From JBLKSS01 sp047607725 (GTDB lineage Bacteria; Pseudomonadota; Gammaproteobacteria; Enterobacterales; Enterobacteriaceae), in the NCBI RefSeq assembly GCF_047607725.1, contig NZ_JBLKSS010000068.1, positions 1-36,486 on the forward strand: a DNA stretch of 36,486 nucleotides. Direction: 5' to 3'. A program made the position numbers and the translations under genes. Shown here piece after piece: positions 1 through 6,943 of this stretch. The first letter of the stretch is position 1; each line of letters starts with the position of its first letter. The notes under the pieces are model-generated. The model saw only the letters and a list, made by a program, of their open reading frames with translations, was not told where the DNA came from and made no database searches.

Positions 1-108
1 GTGGAGCCGGAAGCGTATCTGCGCCATGTGCTGGCGATTATCGCGGATCATCCCATCAACAAAATCAAAGAGCTCCTGCCGTGGAACCTCACCATCCCTG
101 CTGAATAA
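1..108 (+). CDS. tnpC: IS66 transposase (TnpC), C-terminal fragment, cut by window edge
   Basis: An open frame runs from the window edge to TAA at 106-108 and gives 35 residues. It contains YLRHVLAIIADHPINKI followed by ELLPWN. The ending of the type 'HPINRIDELLPWN' is characteristic of the DDE transposase (TnpC) of IS66-family elements. The catalytic core would lie upstream of the window, so whether the transposase is intact cannot be judged. Confidence 0.85.
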   Translation: MEPEAYLRHVLAIIADHPINKIKELLPWNLTIPAE

Positions 109-138
109 CTGTCAATACGGCGCTGGGCGTACGCTTAC
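1..138 (+). mobile_element. right end of an IS66-family insertion sequence
   Basis: The first 138 bases are the end of an IS66-type element whose remainder lies outside the window. The plus strand encodes the last residues of a transposase (see the overlapping entry). About 30 bases after its stop codon the element ends in ACGCTTAC, which read inward is GTAAGCGT, the terminal sequence typical of IS66-family inverted repeats. The element interrupts ubiT. IS66 elements usually duplicate 8 bp of target, but the other end is not visible, so this cannot be tested here. Confidence 0.85.
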
Positions 139-473
139 AAAAACAGCGTGTCCGGATCTCCGCGCCGAGCGGCTATCATCAGCAAGTCATTCGCGTTACT
201 GGTAAAAATGACGTCCGGCGTGGGATGCTGCCTCACCCGCAACTGCCCGTCGCACAGCGTCATCGCCCAGCTCAGCCCTAGGTCGTCGACATTGATTTGC
301 AACCAGCGGCCATCCAGAAAGTCCAATTCGCCTTCTTCCAGCGCTGAACGAAACTGCCAGTGCAATACCTGTTCCAGGACCTGGCGCCGTACGGCAAATG
401 GGGTCAGTTTAATCGGCAAGCGCAACAGCGACGGCCCCCGGCGCACCAGCTGTGCTCGTAGTTTCTCCCACAC
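135..473 (-). pseudogene. ubiT: ubiT (yhbT), 3' end removed by IS66 insertion
   Basis: UbiT is an SCP2-domain lipid-binding protein needed, with UbiU and UbiV, for oxygen-independent ubiquinone synthesis. The remaining protein aligns with E. coli YhbT (about 174 residues) from GPSLLRLPIKLTPFA through DLLMIAARRGDPDTLF, then stops. The stop codon TAA at 137-135 is supplied by the terminal GTAAGCG of the IS, so about 60 C-terminal residues are lost. I choose the GTG start at 473: an AAGGAG ribosome site sits 7-8 bases upstream and this matches the family N-terminus, while an ATG at 515 has none. The gene is divergent from ubiU, as in relatives. Confidence 0.88.
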
Positions 474-762
474 TGTTTTCACTCCTTCAAAAAAAGTTAT
501 TGCCCATTTTGCCACAGCGGCCGGCGCACGCAGGGGCCTATATCAATGTTTCGCACAAAAACGTCGCGATTTACCACCGCCGGCGGCGGTTTTCCCCTGC
601 CATTACGCCATAAACTGCCCCAAATCAAAATCCCTTCCCCCACCCTTATTTACAATTGCCGACAGGCCCGCGTGGCAAATGCTGTTAATTCAGCCTGTTG
701 GCCTGGAATTATTTCTTGCCCTTGCCGGCTTCGGCAACGGGTGGCCACTTCTTGGGAGCTTT

Positions 763-1760
763 ATGGAACTGCTCTGCCCAGCCGGTAATCTACCGGCACT
801 CAAGGCGGCGATTGATAATGGCGCCGACGCGGTGTATATCGGCCTGAAGGACGATACCAACGCCTGTCATTTCGCCGGCCTCAATTTTACCGATCAGCGC
901 TTACAGGAGGCGGAGCGCTATGTGCACCGTCACAGGCGCAAGCTGCATATCGCTATCAATACCTTTGCCCATCCCGACGGTTATGCACGCTGGCAGCACG
1001 CGATAGACATGGCGGCGCAGAGCGGCGCCGACGCGCTGATTCTGGCAGACCTGGCGAGATGCTGGCCTATGCCGCCGAGCGCTATCCCGCCATAGAGCGC
1101 CATGTTTCGGTGCAGGCCTCCGCCACCAATCAGGCGGCTATCCGCTTTTATCAGCAACAGTTCGACGTCGCGCGGGTGGTCCTGCCACGCGTGCTGTCGA
1201 TCCATCAGGTGAAACAGCTCACGCAAGTAAGCCCGGTGCCGCTGGAAGTGTTTGCCTTCGGCAACCTTTGTATCATGGCCGAAGGACGCTGCTATCTCTC
1301 GTCCTATTTAACCGGTGAATCACCCAACACGGTCGGCGCCTGCTCACCGGCGCGTTTTGTCCGCTAGCAGCAAACCGCCGCCGGGATGGAGGCACGGCTC
1401 AACGATGTGCTGATTGACCGCTATCAACCCGATGAAAATGCCGGTTACCCCACCCTGTGCAAGGGCCGCTATCTGGTGGACGGGCAGCGCTATCACGCGT
1501 TGGAAGAGCCCACCAGTTTGAATACGCTGTCGCTGCTGCCGGCGCTATTCACCGCCAATATTGCCTCGGTGAAAATCGAAGGACGCCAGCGCAGCCCCGC
1601 CTATGTCAGCCAGGTCACCCGCGTGTGGCGGCAGGCCATCGATCGCTGCCGCGCCAATCCCGACGCCTACCAGCCGGAGGATGCCTGGAATCAGACGCTG
1701 GCGGCAATGTCGGAAGGCGTTCAGACCACCCTCGGCGCTTACCACCGCCGCTGGCAGTAA
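763..1760 (+). pseudogene. ubiU: ubiU (yhbU), frameshift plus nonsense
   Basis: This is a peptidase U32-family protein that forms an iron-sulfur complex with UbiV and hydroxylates ubiquinone precursors without O2. The ATG at 763 follows GGGAG and opens MELLCPAGNLPALKAA. The frame is good to about 1056, where one base appears lost next to ATG 1059. The protein then continues in another frame with YAAERYPAIERHVSVQASAT. A TAG at 1365-1367 replaces the Trp of the conserved GACSPARFVRWQQT segment. Past it the same frame runs to TAA at 1758-1760 and ends LGAYHRRWQ, as in E. coli (331 residues). Two independent lesions make the gene non-functional. Confidence 0.92.
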
Positions 1761-1774
1761 CAGGAGAGTCAGAC

Positions 1775-2661
1775 ATGCGCTATTCTCTCGGGCCGGTACT
1801 GTACTATTGGCCTAAACAAACGCTGGAGACCTTCTACCAGCAGGCGGCGGAAAGCCAGGCCGATATTATCTATTTAGGTGATTAGGTGAAACCGTTTGCA
1901 GCAAGCGCCGATTAATGAAAACCGGCGACTGGCTGGCAATGGCCAAGCGTCTGCTGCCGAGCGGCAAACAGATCATTATTTCCACGCTGGCGCTGATCCA
2001 GGTGCCCTCCGAACTCACTGAGCTGAAACGCTACTTGGATAACGGCGAGTTTTTACTCGAGGCCAATGATCTCGGCACGGTGCAGCTGGCGGCGGAGCAG
2101 CGGCTGCCCTTCGTCGCCGGCCCAGCCCTGAATTGCGATAACGCTTATACGCTGCGCATTTTGCTCAAGCAAGGGATGGTGCGTTGGTGTATGCCCGTCG
2201 AGCTGTCGCGCGAATGGCTGAGCAACACGCTGGTACAGTGCGAAGAACTGGGGATCCGCGGCCGTTTTGAGGTGGAAGTTTTCAGCTATGGCCATCTGCC
2301 GCTCGCCTGGTCTGCGCGCTGTTTCACCGCCCGTTCGGAGAACCGGTCGAAGGATGAGTGCGAAACCTGCTGTATCCATTACCTCCAGGGACGGCCGGTG
2401 ATGACGCAGGAGCAGCAACAGGTCTTCGTGCTGAACGGCATCCAAACCCAGAGTGGCTACTGCTATAACCTGATTAATGAACAGGTTTCCATGGCAGGGC
2501 TGGTGGATGTGGTACTCTTCTCGCCTCAGGACTTGTCCACGCCTGGGCAGGTGGCGGCGTTTCGCGCCAACCAGCAGGGGCATCATGGCGCGGTGCTGAG
2601 CGGGCAGAAAGAATGCAACGGTTACTGGCGACGCATTCCCGGCCTGGCGCTGGTGGAATAA
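1775..2661 (+). pseudogene. ubiV: ubiV (yhbV), frameshifted by an 8-bp tandem duplication
   Basis: UbiV is the U32-family partner of UbiU in anaerobic ubiquinone synthesis. The ATG at 1775, with GGAG upstream, opens MRYSLGPVLYYWPKQTLE, colinear with E. coli YhbV. At 1874-1889 the sequence TTAGGTGA is present twice in tandem. The second copy throws the frame into an immediate TAG. Removing eight bases restores YLG-ETVCSKRRLMKTGDW and a frame open to TAA at 2661, giving 292 residues, the E. coli length. The cluster Cys residues (CSKRR, ARCF, DECETCC) are still encoded. Translation from an internal ATG (1915) would lack the first Cys. Confidence 0.92.
1874..1889 (+). repeat. 8-bp tandem duplication inside ubiV
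   Basis: TTAGGTGA occurs twice head to tail (1874-1881 and 1882-1889). One copy fits the conserved protein frame, so the second is a recent duplication and the inactivating event. Replication slippage is the simplest cause. Eight bases is also the IS66 target-duplication length. Confidence 0.95.
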
Positions 2662-2905
2662 AGCCCTTGATGCGGGCAAACACGCCGGCGACGCGACGCA
2701 CCAGCACGAGTGATGTGACCCTTCACGCCGGCGCCACGACGGGCCACCGGCACGCTAAGAGTAACACCCTTGGCGCCTCGCCACCCTTCAAGCCATCGCC
2801 GGCTTAATAACCATAATAAATAATGGGCTATCGCTGCCCGTATTTTTAGTTAATACTCATAGTTATCATTAGCCGACAAAGTTGCGGCACAGACAACCTG
2901 TGAGT

Positions 2906-3929
2906 ATGCCCATGCTGACTAAACAGACACCGATTCCCTTTTCCGTACTGGATCTCGCTCCGGTGCCACAGGGCGCGACGCGTTCCATGCCTCCCTGGAT
3001 TTGGCGCGCCACGCCGAGCAATGGGGTTACCACCGCTACTGGATGGCGGAACATCATAATATGACCGGCATCGCCAGCGCCGCCACCTCGGTGCTGCTGG
3101 GGCATATCGCCAACGGTACCACCACCCTGCGCGTCGGCTCCGGCGGCGTCATACTGCCGAACCACTCACCGCTGGTGATTGCCGAGCAGTTCGGCCCGCT
3201 GGCAACCCTCTACCCCGGCAGGGTGGATTTGGGGCTAGGCCGCGCACCAGGTACCGATCAGAGCACCATGCTGGCGCTGCGCCGGCATCTTGCCAATGAC
3301 GTAGATAACTTCCCTCGCGATGTACAAGAGCTGTTAGGCTACTTCGACGACGTCAAACCGGGCCAGCCGGTGCAGGTGGTCCCCGGTCAAGGATTACATG
3401 TGCCGATTTGGCTGCTCGGCTCAAGCCTCTACAGCGCACAACTGGCGGCGGCAATGGGCCTGGCCTTCGCTTTCGCCTCCCATTTCGCGCCGGACATGTT
3501 GTGGCAGGCGCTGAGTCTGTATCGCGAGCATTTCACGCCGTCGCCCACCCTGGCACAGCCTTACGCCATGGTCTGTATCAACGTGATCGCCGCCGACAGT
3601 GAACGCGACGCCCGCTTCCTGCTTCCTGCTTCCTGTTCACCTCGATGCAGCAGCAATTTATCAATTTGCGCCGCGGCCGGCCGGGCCCGTTGCCGCCGCC
3701 GGTGGAAGATATCGAGGCGCTGTGGTCGCCGGGTGAGCAATACGGTGTTGATCAAGCTTTGCGGCTGTCGGTTGTTGGTGATGCCGCGCAGGTCAAGAGC
3801 GGACTGAAGGCCCTGATAAAAGAGACCGGCGCCGACGAACTGATGATCAACGGCCAGATTTTTGATCATCAGACGCGTCTGCGCTCATTTGAAATTGCCA
3901 TGGCGGCGCGAGAACACGTGCAGGAGTGA
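2906..3929 (+). pseudogene. yhbW: yhbW, luciferase-like flavin monooxygenase, two frameshifts
   Basis: The product belongs to the bacterial luciferase-like (LLM) flavin oxidoreductase family and resembles E. coli YhbW; its substrate is unknown. It starts at ATG 2906 or 2912 (KQTPIPFSVLDLAP). A one-base loss near 2975 moves the frame to HASLDLARHAEQWGYHRYW, followed by the family block AEHHNMTGIASAATSVL. At 3614-3634 the unit GCTTCCT is present three times where the family has one copy. This adds 14 bases and a second shift. The third frame then gives TSMQQQFINLRRG and ends at TGA 3927-3929. The full 335-residue plan is recognisable but no intact product is possible. Confidence 0.92.
3614..3634 (+). 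repeat. 7-bp triplet repeat expansion inside yhbW
   Basis: GCTTCCT occurs three times in tandem. The conserved protein reads DARF-LFTSMQQ, which needs only one copy. The additional 14 bases shift the frame. Confidence 0.95.
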
Positions 3930-3990
3930 GCCCCGCTGAGGACCGTCGGCTGAGTCAATGCCCATTGGCGCCCCCGGCGCGGAACACCAT

Positions 3991-4019
3991 AAAAAAACCC
4001 GCCGACAGGCGGGTTTTTG
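3991..4019. terminator. bidirectional rho-independent terminator after yhbW
   Basis: The stem ACCCGCC-gaca-GGCGGGT is flanked by A7 on the left and T5 on the right, so it can stop transcripts from both strands. It sits between the convergent yhbW and deaD genes. Confidence 0.88.
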
Positions 4020-4144
4020 ATTATCAGCGGCACGGCATGAACACAGCTGCGCCCGTAGGTCTATCGGGTCAACGGGGGGCGACCTCCCGCCTGTTCCCCA
4101 TCGAGTGGCGGGGCCTGGTCACCGACCTTCACCACCCAACGCGA

Positions 4145-4166
4145 AACGCCGCCCGTAGGCGGCGTT
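4145..4166 (-). terminator. GC-rich hairpin downstream of deaD
   Basis: AACGCCGCC-cgta-GGCGGCGTT is a perfect 9-bp stem about 30 bases past the original deaD stop. The U tract after it on the minus strand is weak, so this may be a terminator or only an mRNA 3'-end hairpin. Confidence 0.5.
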
Positions 4167-4246
4167 CGTTCGTCATACCTGGCGACAACCTCGGCGATTA
4201 TGCATCGCCACCGAAACTGCGGCGGCCGGCCGGTGCGGCGTCACTG

Positions 4247-5746
4247 TCACGGCGCGCGCTGGCCGTCACGGTTGAACCGACGTTCGCTACCGGCAGCGCC
4301 ATCGCGGCGATCGCCGAAGCTGCGACGGCCGCCATCACGGCGTTCACGGCGCGGCGGGCGCTCGCCGCCATCCCGGCGCTCGTCGCGCTCGCGGAATTCA
4401 CGGCGCGGACGGCGTTCAATCACCGGATCCGGCGGCAGGATCAACGGGCGTTCGCCTTGGGCCATTTTCAACAACGCCGCGGCCAGCGTTTCCATTTCCA
4501 GCTCTTCCGCCGGCTGCAGTTTAGCCAGCAGGGCGCGGTACATATCCAGATCGCTACTTTCCAGCTGGTTTTGCACCTGGGCGGCAAACTTGGCCAGGCG
4601 GCGGGTGCTCAGCACCTCGGCGGTCGGCAGTTCCACTTCGGGGATGGTCAGTTTCATGATGCGTTCGATATTGCGTAACAGACGGCGCTCGCGGTTTTCC
4701 ACGAACAGCAGCGCCCGACCTGCGCGGCCGGCACGACCGGTACGGCCGATACGGTGTACGTAGGATTCGGAATCCATCGGAATATCGTAGTTCACGACCA
4801 GGCTAATGCGATCAACGTCCAGGCCGCGGGCGGCGACGTCGGTTGCGATCAGAATATCCAGGCGGCCATCCTTCAAGCGATCAAGCGTCTGCTCGCGCAG
4901 CGCCTGGTTCATGTCGCCGTTCAGGGCAGCGCTGTTGTAACCGCTGAGCTCCAGCGCTTCGGCCACTTCCAGCGTGGCGTTTTTGGTACGCACGAAGATA
5001 ATGGCGGCGTCGAAATCTTCCGCTTCCAGGAAACGCACCAGCGCTTCATTCTTGCGCATGCCGTGAACGGTCCAGTAGCTCTGGCTGATATCGGGACGGG
5101 TGGTCACGCTGGATTGAATACGCACTTCCTGCGGCTCGTTCATGAAACGGCGGGTAATACGACGAATCGCTTCCGGCATGGTGGCGGAGAACAGCGCGGT
5201 TTGGTGCTGTGCGGGCACCTGCGCCAGGATGTTTTCCACGTCTTCGATAAAGCCCATGCGCAGCATCTCATCAGCTTCGTCCAGTACCAGCCCGCTCAAA
5301 TTGGACAGATCCAGCGTGCCGCGCTTCAAATGGTCCAGCAGGCGGCCCGGGGTGCCGACCACAATCTGCGGCCCCTGGCGCAGCACGCGTAACTGCACGT
5401 CATAACGCTGTCCGCCGTACAGGGCGACCACGTTGACGCCTTTCATATGCTTGGCGAAATCGGCGCAGGCTTCCCCGACCTGTACCGCCAGTTCGCGGGT
5501 CGGCGCCAGCACCAGCACCTGCGGCGCGGCCAGTTCGGGATTGATATTGTGCAGCAGAGGCAAAGAGAAGGCCGCGGTTTTACCGCTGCCGGTCTGCGCC
5601 ATGCCCAGTACGTCACGACCGGCCAACAGATGCGGAATACAGGCGGCCTGGATGGGTGACGGCTTTTCATAACCGAGATCGGTCAGTGCGTTAAGGATAG
5701 GAGCTTTCAGTCCCAGATCGACAAAAGAGGTTTCTACTTCAGACAT
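4247..5746 (-). CDS. deaD: DEAD-box RNA helicase DeaD (CsdA), RNA-binding domain missing, tail frameshifted
   Basis: DeaD is the cold-shock RNA helicase that acts in 50S ribosome assembly and, with PNPase and RNase E, in mRNA decay. The start is ATG 5746 (MSEVETSFVDLGL), with TGAGG eleven bases upstream; ATG 5761 lies too far upstream. Helicase motifs are intact: Q motif, AQTGSGKT, PTRELA, DEAD, SAT, and HRIGRTGR. After LETLAAALLKMAQGERPL the E. coli protein has an acidic/RGG linker, a DbpA-type RNA-binding domain (YRIEVG...MQLLGDA) and an Arg/Gly tail, 629 residues in all. Here the linker joins the tail directly and the RNA-binding domain is absent. A one-base loss near 4246 ends the frame early. 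The original ending (AGRRSFGGDA, TAA 4198-4200) follows in the next frame. The helicase core is probably still active. Confidence 0.9.
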   Translation of the reverse strand: MSEVETSFVDLGLKAPILNALTDLGYEKPSPIQAACIPHLLAGRDVLGMAQTGSGKTAAFSLPLLHNINPELAAPQVLVLAPTRELAVQVGEACADFAKHMKGVNVVALYGGQRYDVQLRVLRQGPQIVVGTPGRLLDHLKRGTLDLSNLSGLVLDEADEMLRMGFIEDVENILAQVPAQHQTALFSATMPEAIRRITRRFMNEPQEVRIQSSVTTRPDISQSYWTVHGMRKNEALVRFLEAEDFDAAIIFVRTKNATLEVAEALELSGYNSAALNGDMNQALREQTLDRLKDGRLDILIATDVAARGLDVDRISLVVNYDIPMDSESYVHRIGRTGRAGRAGRALLFVENRERRLLRNIERIMKLTIPEVELPTAEVLSTRRLAKFAAQVQNQLESSDLDMYRALLAKLQPAEELEMETLAAALLKMAQGERPLILPPDPVIERRPRREFRERDERRDGGERPPRRERRDGGRRSFGDRRDGAAGSERRFNRDGQRAP

Positions 5747-5757
5747 GTACACGTGCC

Positions 5758-5817
5758 TCATTTCTTAATGGCGGCCAGTCTACATACCTCGTCGTGAAAA
5801 CTTTCATTCATTTTCAT
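5758..5817 (-). CDS. yrbN: YrbN small protein, 19 residues
   Basis: A short frame, ATG 5817 to TGA 5758, reads MKMNESFHDEVCRLAAIKK. E. coli YrbN, an essential-annotated 26-residue peptide between nlpI and deaD, has the same core FHDE(L/V)CRLAAI, so the gene is conserved in place and sequence. Its stop lies 11 bases before the deaD start and overlaps the deaD ribosome site. This suggests translational coupling with deaD. It is shorter at the C-terminus than the E. coli form. The function is unknown. Confidence 0.75.
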   Translation of the reverse strand: MKMNESFHDEVCRLAAIKK

Positions 5818-5953
5818 CAAAAGTGTGAACCGGCTCAAATTGGATTTAAAACGAAAAAAACAAGCTCTCACCCACGCAGGTGAAAAAAAGAGTAATGCGG
5901 GCTACGTATGTTTTGTTCGTCAGCTATTGCTGGTCCGATTCTGATAGGTCGTC

Positions 5954-6811
5954 TTACCCTTGGCCTAAAAGCGCCAATTCCAACAATGCATAGCGGTGCT
6001 CAACAAAGTTATGCACGTTGTTAGCAACCGTCAGTTTGAACAGCGCCGAAGCGGCGTTCTTGTCCCCCAGACTCAGGTAGTGTTTACCTAAATAGAAGTC
6101 AGTTTCACTGAGATGCTCGGCGAGCGAAGTGTTATCCGTTGCGTCCGCCTTGAGGCTCGCCATCAGCGTCGATTCGCTAATGTCCCCCAGGTAGAACTCG
6201 ACAATATTCCATCCCCATTGCCCTTTATTCGCCCTCACATAACGGCTTTGCAGCGCGTTATGCGCTTTCCCACCGTCGATTTTTTTCTCGACCAGGAAAA
6301 GCCACAGCGAGCGGAAGGGATCGTTTGGGTCGTCGCGATAAAACGCCTGCAGATCATCCTGCGCTAAACGGTAGCGGCCTCCGTAATACAGGGCGATGCC
6401 ACGGTTTAAATACGCGTAGTTGTAAGTTGGATCAAGCTCTAGTACAGAATCAAACGTTTCATAGGCGGCATCGTAATTGCCCGCCTGCGTTAAGTATATG
6501 CCGAGATAATTAAAAACTTCCGGCATATCGGGTCGGATTGCTAGCGCCTGTGAAAAATCATTGCTCGCCAGCGCTCTCAGCCCAAGACTATCATACAGCA
6601 CTCCGCGCTCATATAATAGCTGTGCTCGTTCATCATCGGTAAGGGCTCGGCTCGCCAGTATCTGTTCCATACGCGCCAGAATGACTTCTTGTTGTAGCTT
6701 GGGCTGCAAAGGTACGGCCAGAACGCTATCTTTACTACGCCAATCACTGTTGCTGCATCCTGCCAGCATTAACGCCATTGCAACGAACCACCAGCGCAAG
6801 TAAGGCCTCAT
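5954..6811 (-). CDS. nlpI: lipoprotein NlpI, last ten residues cut by a stop codon
   Basis: NlpI is an outer-membrane TPR lipoprotein that delivers the peptidoglycan hydrolase MepS to the protease Prc and scaffolds hydrolases. A signal peptide ends in the lipobox LAGC, with Cys19 followed by Ser (outer-membrane type). TPR-like repeats cover about residues 60-280 and match E. coli closely. The E. coli protein has 294 residues; this one ends LLGQG at 285. Past the TAA (5956-5954) the same frame reads DDLSESDQQ and stops, nearly the E. coli tail. The truncation is therefore a fresh nonsense change, probably mild because the tail lies outside the TPRs. The ribosome site is GGGAG. Confidence 0.92.
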   Translation of the reverse strand: MRPYLRWWFVAMALMLAGCSNSDWRSKDSVLAVPLQPKLQQEVILARMEQILASRALTDDERAQLLYERGVLYDSLGLRALASNDFSQALAIRPDMPEVFNYLGIYLTQAGNYDAAYETFDSVLELDPTYNYAYLNRGIALYYGGRYRLAQDDLQAFYRDDPNDPFRSLWLFLVEKKIDGGKAHNALQSRYVRANKGQWGWNIVEFYLGDISESTLMASLKADATDNTSLAEHLSETDFYLGKHYLSLGDKNAASALFKLTVANNVHNFVEHRYALLELALLGQG

Positions 6812-6892
6812 TTCCCACTCCCGAAGAAAAACATTGGATGAACGTCCTGTCCCCCATCGGCTTAATACAAGGCATCCCGCCCTTGTGATACG

Positions 6893-6922
6893 AACAGCTC
6901 CCCACCGGGGTAAGGAGCTGTT
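6893..6922 (-). terminator. stem-loop after pnp
   Basis: AACAGCTCC and GGAGCTGTT form a 9-bp perfect stem with a 12-base loop, 22 bases past the pnp stop. It lacks a clear U tract, so it may protect or end the mRNA rather than terminate alone. Confidence 0.5.
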
Positions 6923-6943
6923 AAATGCGCTAACAGTTTAAGG

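Noticed and set aside
595..650. possible FNR site between ubiT and ubiU
   Set aside because: Only an isolated ATCAA half-site is visible; the other half does not match TTGAT.
148..762. upstream extension of the ubiU frame
   Set aside because: The family start is ATG 763 with its own ribosome site; upstream the frame runs antisense through ubiT.
4754..5392. 212-codon open frame antisense to deaD
   Set aside because: It lies opposite the conserved helicase core, with no ribosome site and no recognisable motif.
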